This document shows positions 1 through 11,000 of a stretch of DNA of 64,000 nt, piece by piece. The notes beneath the pieces were generated by a model. The model was not told the origin of the DNA. It searched no databases and saw only the letters and a program-made list of their open reading frames with translations. This DNA is from Flectonema sp. DT1601. Lineage: Eukaryota > Euglenozoa > Diplonemea > Diplonemida > Diplonemidae. The stretch lies in NCBI GenBank assembly GCA_964019425.1, contig OZ025798.1, forward strand, positions 186,001-250,000. The letters run 5' to 3'. The position numbers were made by a program, and so were the translations under genes. Numbering within the stretch: position 1 is the stretch's first letter; each line of letters starts with the position of its first letter.

Positions 1-294
1 CTTTCTTGTTGATCAGGAGTTAGGAATCCAATGGTGTCACCTTTACCACTTCCTGCTACCAATTCCACTGTCATGTATCCACCATCAAAACTCTCAGTGT
101 CTGGATCATGAAGCCATGCTGTTCCTAAAGCAGCAAGTCTGAAAGCACCAATAGCCTGATGCCCAACAGTACCTTGTCTGAATGATAGTCTCTCCTGTTG
201 TAGACAAAATTCAGTCACATCATCAACAGGTTGCAGTTGAACTTCAACAAGACATTGAGTTGCAGTAGTGTTCTTTCCAGCAAGTGTAAGGCGA
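1..294 (-). CDS. Partial exon of a cadherin-like repeat protein, running off the left edge
   Basis: An open frame on the minus strand begins just after a splice acceptor (A-rich stretch ending ACACAG at about 295) and stays open to base 1, so only an internal piece of about 97 residues is visible. It reads VRLTLAGKNTTATQ... and then contains DPDTESFDGGYMTVELVAG followed by GDTIGFL. This DPD..F.GG.L.V.L..G...D.L pattern is typical of cadherin-like beta-sandwich repeats of large surface proteins. The gene at 2.7-7.8 kb carries at least two copies of the same pattern. The upstream exons are not clear: protein-like islands lie at about 470-550 and 690-835 but cannot be joined with confidence. Function unknown; adhesion or a structural role is a guess. 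Confidence 0.6.
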
Positions 295-1364
295 ACCTGT
301 GTGTTTTTTTGTTGTTAAAAAATTTGCAAAGAAACAAAAAATTCCCCCCTTCCCTCCCCAAAAAGAAATCCCAAAACAAAAAAATTAACCCAAGCCATCT
401 ACAAAATACTATTAAATAATATACTGCGAAGGAAATTAATGTAAAACTTGAAATCACCACATCACTCAAGAAAAAAAACTCAATAAATATTTCCAATATA
501 GGCACTGTAGTCGAATGGACGGATTTGGTTTTGCGTTCTTCTTTAAACAATACCTTTTTTTTATTTATTTATTTTATTCTTGTTTGTTATGTTAGTCTTA
601 AGAGAGATTGCGTTCTTCAAACTGCTCTAATCAAACGAACGAAGGGAGTGAAGCTCCTTCAACGGAAGGATACGTTTTTTTTTTGTTTTTGTTTTTTTGC
701 TCAACGAGCACCTTCATAGATTGACACACAGCTGCTTCTCGTAGAATATCAACGTTTTTAGATTGAAAAGACTGAAAGGCTTTAATATCACCCTTTAAAG
801 TAATTTCATCATGAAGAATAGAGAGTGAAAATTCCACGAAAACAGAACATTATAAAAGAGGGGGGGAAATCGTTTTTTTTTTTTTTTTTTTTTAAAATTT
901 TTTTTTTATAACGGGGAGAGGAGGAAAGGCTTATAGATTTATCACAGTTTCTGTACCCATCAAAATCAAGTACACTTCAAATGAAACTTTAAAAAAAACT
1001 TCCAGCGCATTACTTAAAAAAAAAACAGAGAGTCAGGCATTCGCAATTCCACTAAAATGGGAAAACAGGAGGGAAAGTTAAATGACACATTTATTGTGTG
1101 CTTTTTTTTTTTTTTCTTATTTATTGTTAGTCAGCTGTAGGCCAACACTACCCGGAGGTTCAACAAAAAAAATGACAAAACATTCACGCGAATTAGGGTA
1201 TTCGGATTTACCTATAACACTCTGGAAAAACGGAAGATTCACAACTCACTTATGGTTAATTGGAACCTCGTTAATAATTACGTGTTGGAGAAGAGAGGAA
1301 TATTAATAAGGCAAGATAACATATAAAACAATAACACATTTCACAAATAACTAAAATTCTCAAT
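295..1364. other. AT-rich gap, probably introns or 5' exons of the left-edge gene
   Basis: About 1.07 kb without a supported long frame. It holds T and A runs (a long T/A block at 872-908). A minus-strand open stretch around 690-835 reads as a plausible exon (GDIKAFQSFQSKNVDIL) followed by a possible GT donor, but no joining to the exon at 1-294 is secure. A plus-strand frame at 1083-1307 starts with a poly-T-encoded hydrophobic run and looks accidental. Confidence 0.4.
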
Positions 1365-2612
1365 TTATAAAGCGTCGAGAGACTTCTTCAGAGCCCTGAT
1401 AAGGTCATCAGCGTCTTCAATACCGCAGGACACACGGATGAATCCATCAGTGATTCCAACCTTCTCTCTGTCTTCCTTCAACATGTTTGCGTGCGTGAAC
1501 ACAGCAGGGCAGGTGATGATCGACTCAGTCGCTCCGAGGTTCTCACACAAAGCCCACGGACGCTGGCAGGTGTTCATAATCTTGGTACCAGCCTCAACTC
1601 CTCCCTTCACTTCGAACCACAACATTCCTCCGTGGATACCATTAGAGTGTTGTCTGTCAGCCAACTCCTTCTGAGGGAAGCTCTTTAGTCCAGGGTACAT
1701 AACCTTGTCAACCTTCTCGTGAGTCTCAAGGAACTCGGCAACCAACTGTGCGTTCTCAGATTGCTTGAGCACACGGAGCTTCATCGTCTTCACAGCCTGC
1801 AACTGAAGGAATCCAGTCCAAGGTGCCATACCATTTCCATGGATGTTCTGAATCAATCCAATCTGATCTCCCAACGCCTGGTCCTTCCAAACAACACATC
1901 CTCCGACAGTCATGTTGTGTCCGTCAATGTACTTCGTGGTACTCGAAACTACTAAGTCCGCTCCCAACTCCAGAGGTCTCATGATGACTGGAGTAGCGAA
2001 CGTACTGTCTACAGCGTGAAGCAAGTTGTGCTTCTTCGCAATCTCAGACACTGCCTTGACGTCCGTCAGGGTGAGCACCGGGTTGGCTGGAGACTCCGAG
2101 AAGATCAACTTCGTGTTAGGCTGGATTGCCTTCTCAAGAGTGTCGAGGTTGGTGAAGTCGCAGAAAGTGAAGTCGATTCCGAACCTCTCCTTGAAGAGGA
2201 CACGAGATGCTCTGTTGGTTCCTCCGTATGAACACTCGGTGATCACAACGTGATCTCCTGTCTTCAGGGTCGCCGTCATCGCTGTCACGGTGGCTGCCAT
2301 TCCGGTGTTGAAAAGGTGGCATCCCTTTCCTCCCTCGAGGGCTGCGATCTTCGTTCCGAGCGCATCGACGGTCGGGTTCTTCGTGCGAGAGTATGAGTAC
2401 CCCTTTGATAAGTAATCTTCAACAGATGGCTGAACGAAAGTAGTCGATTGGTACACTGGACACAGAACTGCTCCAGTCTTGTCATCTGGTGTGTTCCCTG
2501 AGTGAACCATCACAGTGTCTACTCCGTATGGTCCCTCAACCCAACTTCCAGCCTTACCGCTCGGGGCATTGAAGGTGGCGGTAAGTCCGAGTTCCTCAGC
2601 TGACTTCGACAT
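1365..2612 (-). CDS. Cystathionine gamma-lyase / methionine gamma-lyase family enzyme (PLP-dependent)
   Basis: A complete 415-residue Cys/Met-metabolism PLP enzyme, close to the usual family length of about 400. Visible landmarks are YSRTKNPTVDALGTKIAALEG near residue 75, the substrate/cofactor loop SYGGTNR near 128, DSTFATP near 202, and the PLP-lysine motif SSTTKYIDGH near 225 with K as the Schiff-base residue. The family does gamma- or beta-elimination on cystathionine, methionine or homocysteine in the cytosol. Sequence alone does not decide between gamma-lyase, gamma-synthase and methionine gamma-lyase. The start follows a CTTCCTTTCAG acceptor by 22 nt. Codon use is strikingly C-ended (ATC, GTC, AAC, CTC) compared with its AT-rich neighbours, which suggests high expression. 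Confidence 0.93.
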   Translation of the reverse strand: MSKSAEELGLTATFNAPSGKAGSWVEGPYGVDTVMVHSGNTPDDKTGAVLCPVYQSTTFVQPSVEDYLSKGYSYSRTKNPTVDALGTKIAALEGGKGCHLFNTGMAATVTAMTATLKTGDHVVITECSYGGTNRASRVLFKERFGIDFTFCDFTNLDTLEKAIQPNTKLIFSESPANPVLTLTDVKAVSEIAKKHNLLHAVDSTFATPVIMRPLELGADLVVSSTTKYIDGHNMTVGGCVVWKDQALGDQIGLIQNIHGNGMAPWTGFLQLQAVKTMKLRVLKQSENAQLVAEFLETHEKVDKVMYPGLKSFPQKELADRQHSNGIHGGMLWFEVKGGVEAGTKIMNTCQRPWALCENLGATESIITCPAVFTHANMLKEDREKVGITDGFIRVSCGIEDADDLIRALKKSLDAL

Positions 2613-2713
2613 GTTGTTGTGTTGGTGAAGTTAACTGAAAGGAAGAGTCAATAAATAATTTCAGAAGAGACATCATATTTTGTAGATGGGTCGGGAAAAA
2701 CTTTTTCTGAATT

Positions 2714-5700
2714 TCAAGAAGCACCAAACTGCTTCGTAGTTGACAATTTTTTAATTTTATACAAAATCAAAAAATAATAAATTTTACACACCTTTTTGTC
2801 CAACTGAGTAGGATTATTGCTCTCGTGGCTGAAGGCTATCGATTTCAAAGCCGCGAGAAGGTAACTTCTTTTTAATTTTTTATTTAATTGGATTAGAAGA
2901 GCACCTTTCGGAGATACAAACAACGTTCCTATAATATGACGATGACCAGTAGAGTCTTCGTATTGAACTTCAGATTTGGTAGCTCGGCCTTTTCGAAAGC
3001 GGCTGTCAATTCCTTTCTTTCTATCGCGAACTTTGTCCATGAATCCTGAAAAGGCATCCGCAATATGATTTCTTCTGCTTGCGAGATTTCGAACAGCGAC
3101 ATCTCTAATGCGACCTCGTACACGTTCCTTAACGTTGAATGATGGAGTTCTTTGTACTTCTTCTTTAGGATCAACAGGTTGTAATTCTTCAGTAGGCTGA
3201 TTGACTTCAGTGTTGTCTGCTGGTGTTGTTTCAGAATGATTAGCTGGATTGTTGTCATCATTTGATGGATTGGTCTCATTATCATTTGATTCAATTGAGG
3301 GTTTCTTATTTTGTAACACGAGTGACATTGCTCTTCCCTCTCTAGTAAGTGCTGAAGTTGTTGTATCTCTGTTCTCACCAACTGATGAATCTTCTCCAAG
3401 TTTTTTAAATGAGACTCCCGCGACAGATGAACGAGACTTCCTCTTATGCATCAATGCTTGCATTAATTCAACGTCTAAGTCTGCAACGCTACTCGGGCGA
3501 TGTCTCCAATTCTGAGCAAAGTCGGTTTGTTGATCGCTGGTGATCTCAGAGACTCGGAAAGTACGAATTCCATTCTCCTCTCTGACGCTTAAGAAGTCAC
3601 CTTCTTCACCTCCATCAATGACTTCAGCTTTTAGATATCCACTCCAGTCTTTTGATCCAAAGTCTTCATCTGAGCAAAGATCAAATGGCCCAAGTCGTTT
3701 AACTCCACTCCCTTCCATGTATTTCATGTTTACATGTTTTTGAGGAACTCTAATCACAGGAGGACATATTCTAACTTGAAGAGCAGCAGTTAGTGGTGTT
3801 GGTGATATCGAAGAGGAGTCGTGTTCAATAATATTACCGAACACATCTTTCTTTAACATCGTTGGACCGATTAGTAAATTAACATCAATATGACGAATTC
3901 CTTGAGGGATGTTACAAAGTTCAGTTGTGTAGAAACAAATTGAACGAAGCAAATTGTCGACTGCTACGATTGTTGCACTGCCGTCTGCCATGAAGTCGAT
4001 TGCTATTTCAGTGGGTTCGCAAGCATCGGAATTTCTGTTGAATGTGACTCTTCCGAATGGAGTTCCATTAAACTGTAATTGAGATTTCTCTTCTTCTTGA
4101 TTACCGGATTTAATTTTTGTTTCAGAAATACAAATTCCAAGCTGTTTGTTGGGTGATTCGTTAATCAGAAGTCCGTCAGTCGTATTCTCTGAATGTGCAA
4201 TTGACACGACCAGAAAACCTCCACAGAAATAATGCGTATCAGGATCAACTAACTTTGCTGTTCCCATTATTGGAAGTGAATTCCTTTCAATAAAATTCAA
4301 ATGAGATTCGTGTACATCACTTTGACAAGGTGTTCTGTAACACTGTTTACTTTCTTCTATTATTAATTTCGGAGGCACGTCATGCCATAAAACGTTTATA
4401 AGGAATTCAGTTGCGAAATAGACGTTCCTGGAGTCGTAAAGTTCTATCTGAACAAGTCTTTTACCTATCAAAGGATCCTTCGTTTCATTACAATATAAAA
4501 AACATGATATTAGTGATTGGAGTTTTATAGTTGAGATGTCACTGAATAACTCGATTGAGATCTGTTTTGATATTTCACATTGCTCAGCTTTCTCTGTTGA
4601 GCATAATATATTTTGTGTTGCGAATCTGTCGGTTGATTGACTCTCCCAACTTTTTAATCCGGTTAAAAACTTTCCAACCGGAGTACCATCATCCATAAGT
4701 TGCTTTGAAAAAGGATCAAAATCAAAACAAGAACTCGACAAGTTCAACAGTAATACATCAGCAGGGGAATACCCCTCCAAGAACGACACCGACAATGATC
4801 CTCCCGCAAAAGACCCACCAGAATTATGAATTTCAGCTCGTCGTTTTGGTTGATCACAGACAGCTTGACCATCATTCAAACTAACAGCTTTATAAAAGAA
4901 GAATGGAGGCATGTTCACTGTGATACCAAAAGGTGTTAATGAAACAGGTGCGCAATCTGGTTCTAAATAATTAAACTGAGGAATAGTTCGATCATCACGT
5001 TTAACTGAAACAGATGAAGTATTCGCATCAGCAACTCCTACTCCGTAAGACGTTGTTAATGAAGACAGCAGCGCTGTTGAATTCTCTCTCTTTTTATTTC
5101 CCTTAAATGGAACTGATATTATACTACACCTGTCACTGGGACCCATTAAATGACCTAATGAGATGTAGGGTTTCACACATGCGATAAAACAGTTGTACGT
5201 CTCTGTTACTTTTAGTAAGTCAGATTGATTAGGAGGTTGATCTGAACGACAGATTGGTATTCGATCATTTTTATCCGAAAATATCGAACGAATGTAGTCA
5301 GAAGTTACGACGTTGTTAACATTAGCAGTGGCGTTATTATCATCAGTGAGTAGTTTGTGATCTGTGCTACGTAACATTGATAGGGATATTTTTAGTTGAG
5401 CAATCCTTGCAAAAGGTTCAACAGGTTCCGCAACACAATTATAAACAACACTTGAAGCGCAGTCACACATTTCTTGTTTTGTTAGGTCTGCAGTATTTCG
5501 AAGTTGGATGCTAAGATTACTAAGTCTTTCTTCATCTTGATCAATGATCCATTTGTTTTCAGATGTTTGATTCTCAACTTGGAGTCTGTCTGACGATAAA
5601 TGAGGACCTGGTTTCTCAGAATCTCTTAATATATCAAATTCGACTACCCCGCTCCATATTCTAAGCTTTTCATCAATCACATCCGACAATGGAGGGAATC

Positions 5701-7843
5701 GAACTAATTGAAATAAACGATTGACTTGATGTTGTGGTGGTTCTTGTTCTTCAAAGTTAACTACTTCAACTTCTGCATTCTTCAAGAGAGTGTTGGTGTT
5801 GTTTTGAATTGTTTCTATTTTACTATTTAATTCATATCTGAGTAAGGCTTCTGAACGAGCGTGTTTTATTGCTGTCTTCTCAAGGGTTTCAATACGCTTA
5901 CGAGATTCAGAAGAGAATCCCGTGTGGAGAGTACAGCCGTCAGGGATTATTTTGATCCAACTGAATGAGTTTTCAAAGTAAGTAGTCAGATAGTCGCCTC
6001 TCTGATTCTCAAATGAGATAGAGATTTCAGGAGGTTTTTGTAACTCAACAAGTCTTTCTTTGAGTGCAGCAGTCAGTTGACCTGCCTCCTGACTAACATC
6101 AGCTGTAACATCATGAAGCTCTCTGAGTAGAGCTCTTGTTGGTTCTTCTGCTTTCTTGATTGTCACTCGAACTCTCTTCTCGTCTTTCATTAGTTTTTCT
6201 CTTGCCTTTTGTCTTTCTGATCGGAGTCTTTCTTCTTCTTTCTTTTGACGTTCTCTTTTCCATTGTCTTTCTCGTTCTTCTTCAGCTTGTTTTTGTTGAA
6301 TTCTACGACGTTCTTCTTCTTCTTTCTGTGTCTTTGTTTGTATGATTCTGTCGACTGCAGTCCAGTCTTCGTTGCAGAGTTCGCAAATTATTTTGAAAGA
6401 TTCAAACTCCTCACCAGCGACAGCTACTCGATCTTGAGATTCACCGACTTCGAATTCATTTCGTTGGATCCTTTCTTCTTGGTGTCGTTGCTTTTCACGT
6501 TTGTAGTGTTTCTCCCAACTTTCGAACGAAACTTTTCTTAAAACGGTTCTCAGTTGATTCTCATCTTTAATAATTTGTTCTAATTCATTTTCCTGCCAGT
6601 AATCTAATATGTGAAGGATGGAACACAAAGCCTCTCCTTCAATTGAAGGTCGTGTTATGGACTCGTAGCTGTTGACAGTCGATAATCTGATTTGGAGGTC
6701 GTGTTTTTGTTTTCTTTTATAAACAATTCGATAGGTGACATCAAAGTTTTTTTTTTTACTATTTCGAAGAATCTCTCTCTTGTTTTCTTGTTTGTTAATA
6801 ATAACACGACGACTGACCCATTCATCACTTAGTATTCCAATGATTGCTTCTTGAGCTACTATCTCAACAACAGATTGAGACTTTAGTTTCAATAGATGAT
6901 TCTCCTTAGCAATACGAGACTCCTTCAACATCACATTACGTTGCAATGTATTTATAACAACTGACGGTAATAAAAGAGGAGCACCACTTGGTGTTATTCC
7001 ATTATGGATTTCAATCACATTATCATTGGAAGTGACTAAGTATGAAAGCTGTCTAAGACTTGCTGCGGTTACGATATTCTGACCGATGTCAACAATCTGT
7101 ATTGTCGGATGCTCTAATAAGATACCAAAGACAATATTAACTTCTTCAGGACATAAATTAGACGATGAGAGGTCGAGGAAGCGACATTTTCTTTTAGATA
7201 ATTGAATCATAAGATTCGAGAGGCTGCTTTCATTTAAAAAATTCGATTTTTTTGGAAGCGCGACTGCTCCTTCAGCAAAATCAGCCTCACTCGTGAGATA
7301 TGAAAAGTGATGAGAACCAAATGTCGGTGCTGTCGGATTCCGTGACATCATCAGCCCTCTAAGCGCAACAGTGTTTGCACGAGTAAGTCGAGTGGCTACT
7401 TGTTCTACTTTAGTTCGATGTTTTTTAAAATTCTTTATAGCTGGGGTATCAACTGCGTAGTTAGCTTTTGGTTTTAAATACGGTTCCAACAGAACCCTAC
7501 CTTCTGCTCGTCGATGTCTTATTTTCGCATGTAGCAGTTGACGGTCTTCGTAGATCTTAACATTAGCTGTGAGAGGTCTTTGTATTGGAGGGATTAGTAG
7601 ACTTTCTGTTGGTGCTGTGAGAGGTCTATCGGTGTCTTCAGTACTAGCAGTACTCAATAAACACTTTGTGTATAAACTGCTGTCACTGTTCCAATAGCTT
7701 CGTAGTATTTCAGATGGTGATTTCTCTTTCTTTTTATCATTTAGATAAGAACCACACCTCCTTGAGCAAGTCGGGTTTATGTTTTTCTTACTAGTCGCTA
7801 GTCTATCAATAGTTGGATTGGAATCATATTTTTTACAAGTCAT
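2714..7843 (-). CDS. LRR, coiled-coil and cadherin-like repeat protein
   Basis: A 1709-codon open frame. Residues about 205-290 look like degenerate leucine-rich repeats (FLDLSSSNLCPEEVN, IQIVDIGQNIVTAASLRQL). Residues about 505-580 are a highly charged E/R/K helix. The remaining C-terminal half has beta-rich modules with the cadherin-like signature: GGSFAGGSLSVSFLEG...ADVLLL and DPDTHYFCGGFLVVSIAH...DGLLI. There is no signal peptide or membrane segment, so it is probably intracellular despite the adhesin-like repeats. The start lies 5 nt after an acceptor (CCAACAG). Near the 3' end a GTGTGT donor at 2791 pairs with an acceptor at 2732 or 2729. The intron is a multiple of three without stops, so spliced and unspliced messages share the same stop. 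Function unknown. Confidence 0.85.
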   Translation of the reverse strand: MTCKKYDSNPTIDRLATSKKNINPTCSRRCGSYLNDKKKEKSPSEILRSYWNSDSSLYTKCLLSTASTEDTDRPLTAPTESLLIPPIQRPLTANVKIYEDRQLLHAKIRHRRAEGRVLLEPYLKPKANYAVDTPAIKNFKKHRTKVEQVATRLTRANTVALRGLMMSRNPTAPTFGSHHFSYLTSEADFAEGAVALPKKSNFLNESSLSNLMIQLSKRKCRFLDLSSSNLCPEEVNIVFGILLEHPTIQIVDIGQNIVTAASLRQLSYLVTSNDNVIEIHNGITPSGAPLLLPSVVINTLQRNVMLKESRIAKENHLLKLKSQSVVEIVAQEAIIGILSDEWVSRRVIINKQENKREILRNSKKKNFDVTYRIVYKRKQKHDLQIRLSTVNSYESITRPSIEGEALCSILHILDYWQENELEQIIKDENQLRTVLRKVSFESWEKHYKREKQRHQEERIQRNEFEVGESQDRVAVAGEEFESFKIICELCNEDWTAVDRIIQTKTQKEEEERRRIQQKQAEEERERQWKRERQKKEEERLRSERQKAREKLMKDEKRVRVTIKKAEEPTRALLRELHDVTADVSQEAGQLTAALKERLVELQKPPEISISFENQRGDYLTTYFENSFSWIKIIPDGCTLHTGFSSESRKRIETLEKTAIKHARSEALLRYELNSKIETIQNNTNTLLKNAEVEVVNFEEQEPPQHQVNRLFQLVRFPPLSDVIDEKLRIWSGVVEFDILRDSEKPGPHLSSDRLQVENQTSENKWIIDQDEERLSNLSIQLRNTADLTKQEMCDCASSVVYNCVAEPVEPFARIAQLKISLSMLRSTDHKLLTDDNNATANVNNVVTSDYIRSIFSDKNDRIPICRSDQPPNQSDLLKVTETYNCFIACVKPYISLGHLMGPSDRCSIISVPFKGNKKRENSTALLSSLTTSYGVGVADANTSSVSVKRDDRTIPQFNYLEPDCAPVSLTPFGITVNMPPFFFYKAVSLNDGQAVCDQPKRRAEIHNSGGSFAGGSLSVSFLEGYSPADVLLLNLSSSCFDFDPFSKQLMDDGTPVGKFLTGLKSWESQSTDRFATQNILCSTEKAEQCEISKQISIELFSDISTIKLQSLISCFLYCNETKDPLIGKRLVQIELYDSRNVYFATEFLINVLWHDVPPKLIIEESKQCYRTPCQSDVHESHLNFIERNSLPIMGTAKLVDPDTHYFCGGFLVVSIAHSENTTDGLLINESPNKQLGICISETKIKSGNQEEEKSQLQFNGTPFGRVTFNRNSDACEPTEIAIDFMADGSATIVAVDNLLRSICFYTTELCNIPQGIRHIDVNLLIGPTMLKKDVFGNIIEHDSSSISPTPLTAALQVRICPPVIRVPQKHVNMKYMEGSGVKRLGPFDLCSDEDFGSKDWSGYLKAEVIDGGEEGDFLSVREENGIRTFRVSEITSDQQTDFAQNWRHRPSSVADLDVELMQALMHKRKSRSSVAGVSFKKLGEDSSVGENRDTTTSALTREGRAMSLVLQNKKPSIESNDNETNPSNDDNNPANHSETTPADNTEVNQPTEELQPVDPKEEVQRTPSFNVKERVRGRIRDVAVRNLASRRNHIADAFSGFMDKVRDRKKGIDSRFRKGRATKSEVQYEDSTGHRHIIGTLFVSPKGALLIQLNKKLKRSYLLAALKSIAFSHESNNPTQLDKKVCKIYYFLILYKIKKLSTTKQFGAS
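2729..2791 (-). other. Probable in-frame 3n intron near the 3' end of the LRR gene
   Basis: Donor GTGTGTAAAA follows codon AAG. Acceptor candidates are GAAG (ending 2732) and GCAG (ending 2729), giving 60 or 63 nt. The AT-rich content and lysine/tyrosine/isoleucine-rich translation look intronic, but no stop would reveal retention. Confidence 0.55.
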
Positions 7844-8071
7844 CCGACCTGTTGGTGTAGATAATTATAATTCTTTTTTTTAAAAAAAAAATTTTTTTAA
7901 GTTTTTCACTTTTTAAATTAAATGAGAGGGAGTATTTTTTTTTTTTTTTTAGTATAAATTATCAGTGTAAAAGATGATCTTTCTTGTTGCATTCTCTGCA
8001 ATAAGTATTTCAATAAAACAAAACAAAAACAAAAAAAACAAAACAGGCAGCTCTTTCGAAAGGAATCAGTT
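7844..8071. other. Short intergenic spacer with A/T tracts
   Basis: Contains T/A homopolymer runs at about 7876-7900 and 7936-7950 and an A-rich CAAAACAAAAACAAAA stretch at 8016-8043. On the minus strand this is the 3' UTR of the NACHT/WD40 gene and the acceptor region of the LRR gene. Confidence 0.5.
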
Positions 8072-11000
8072 TTATTGAGAAGGAAGACTGTTTAAATAAT
8101 CCATCGATTCAGATGAGATGATGTCAAAAAGATAAACAAAACCAGCCTTCCCTCCAACCACTACTCGAGGGTTCCTTGAAATAGACTTATTAGTTTTAAC
8201 AATTGATGTCACGGCTACTGGAATGTCAAGTAAAGAAGTTCTAGTCAGTTCTTGACGATGATGACAAGACCACAGATGACAATTATAATTAAAATCAGTA
8301 GCTAAAATCAAATCTTTGTTAATCATTCGAACAGTTGATATCGTTGAGTCACTTGAACAACAAAAAATAATTTGCATTTGAGGAAGTTCATCATCAGTTA
8401 TTAAAACCAATTGAACAACACCATTCTCATATCCAACAACAACAACATCTTCCAAAAGATCAATACATTGTATTGGTGACCCAGCAAGGTTTGCTGCTGT
8501 TATTTCCGATGGATTTGATAAAGTTGATAATCTAAGATACTGATCTCTGCTGGCAGTAACAATACGATTGCTGTCGAGGTATTCAATACCAGTTATGACA
8601 TCAGTGTGTAGTGATAGTGATGATAATAACTTCCGATCTGGGATACTAAAATTATAACATCGATAAGACAGCTGCTCATCAATACTCGAATTCAAACGGC
8701 AGCTAACAATTTTACAATTTGGTGACATTCTCAACAGCGTGAGACCTTCACCATCTTCTTCCGCCATCAGACCCCTGAATGCCGGGATGTGAGTTTTCAT
8801 TTCAGCAGATTGATAGTCAAACAAACTAATCATCGATAGCCTTCCAAGTATCATTATGTCACTTCCTGGAACAAAAACACCCGAAATGATTCCTTGACCT
8901 GTTATGTTGTGAATACAATTACCTTCTTGCATGTCCCAAATCATTAGTGTCCCATCAGAAAATATTGTCGAGAGTTTCTTCTCATCACATGAGATAGCTA
9001 AGTCAAGAACTGTACAGGTATGAGCATCACAACGTTCTATAATATTGGATGTGGGACACAAGGTCTGTGATTGATCTAACCAGACACTTGGAGGAGGATA
9101 ACTCTGATCGTCGATACAAAAAACATGAACACTACCGTCATCTGATGACGTGGCTACAGTTGTCATGTCAGGTGCGCTATTCACGAAGTTGATATCACTA
9201 GAATCACTTCCCATGATACCAATACTTGTAAAGGTTATTGTATTATAAACATGTACACCAGATTGACATCTCATTAGTAGTTTACTTCCACCTGGTGTGA
9301 AGCCTACCCAGTGACAGCAACCGATTCCACTTTCTAAAGGACCACAGATTGCGTCATGAGCGAGTGTTGACCAAACCCATACCAAACCATTAACATCACC
9401 AGATGTTAGTAGATTACCATTTGGGTGAAATGATAAATCTTTTACTACTACGTGATGTCTTCTTAGTATTTGTAGTACACTTCCAGTACCAGCCTGCCAA
9501 ACATGAATATCTGACTGGTCACAAGAAGCAACAACTTTTCCATCAGGAGATATGTCACAACAAGATACGATCCCCTGTTGTTATTTATTTATTATTCATA
9601 ATTAATTATACTTTTAACTAACTAATATTATTCAGATAAACAAACCTGATGACCTCGATATGCTGTTTGATCTGTTCCACTATAAACACAAATAGTACCT
9701 AACCCAACTGACACTACCGAGTGTGACATCGCTGCGTAGAATATGTTTCGGATTGGTTCATTGTCGACTGTTTTTTTAGTTTGTGGGCCATTCGAGTCAT
9801 TCAGTTATGATTATACTATAAATAAAAGTACATACCGTGTGCTTTTAATGTTGATATAACTCTTCCCTTTCTTGTTTCAATAATGCAACCTTTTCCAGTA
9901 GCCAGTTGAACCGCACAAATAGCAACCCCATCATGACATAGACATCGTGTTATACTTGGTGACATATCGAAAGTATTGTGAAGTACTGGTGCTTCTGCTT
10001 CCCATAACCAGACAACAACTTGAGTAGCAGCAGATGAAACAATCATTAAACCATCTGGTGTGAATACAGATGACAGAAATCCTTCCGGAGGTGCTGCTAC
10101 TTCATCTACGATACTGAGTCGCTTTATCACAGAACTCATAGTACAGACTGAAACAGTTGATGCTGTTGTCGCTACTAACAGTGTCCCAAGTTTGTGATCT
10201 CCTTGCGTAAATGCTACATGAACAACAGCTTGATTCGATACCTGAATTACTGATTGCGCTAGTGAACCCCTATTTCTTTTATTTATATTTAACAGTAATG
10301 GATGAGGGACTCCTTCTGACTTTAGAAGTCGATCAACGGCCTTAAAACATCTACTAGACGGAGGCATATTTAATCCAATTTGTAGTATTGAAGGATGCAA
10401 CATTAGACTGTTTTCATGATTAATGCACAGGGATCGAACTGAACGGAGTAACTGAATCTCCGGAGAAGGTTTGAATTGATGAGAAGTGAATCCGTCAATA
10501 CCGGCTTCACTGCATTGGAGCATTTCACGTTCGATTTCATCAGTATCACTGAGGAGGTTCCAGTATAGATCTGCTTGAAATTTTTGTTCTATAAAATTAG
10601 GATCCGTCACAACAAGTAAAGCGTCTGTCACTCTACCTGCCTTTAATAACTGAGTTGGTAGTTCCGCAAGAGCTATGTTTTTCAGGTACGGTGACGGTGA
10701 TGATGACAAATATTGAAAATATAAATGAGCTGCCGCATTGTGATATTTCTCACTCTGATTCCTCTCTGATCGACAGTACTTTGTAACAACTTCTCCTAAC
10801 TCTGAATGAATAAATGTATAAATACCATTACACTGCTCTCTTATAAATGGCAACAGATCGACCCAGAACATGTCAATTCTAGCAGGTGCAGTTTTTTGAC
10901 TAAAAGATACCAGATTCTGTTGGAGGATACCAAAAAGAACTTCTGGAATAAAACCATTCAAAGATAATGAAATTAACGCCAAAGTCTTTTTTATGAAGTC

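Noticed and set aside
1083-1307. Plus-strand 74-residue frame with a signal-like start
   Set aside because: The hydrophobic run is coded by poly-T, it is on the strand with no supported gene, and no motif is present.
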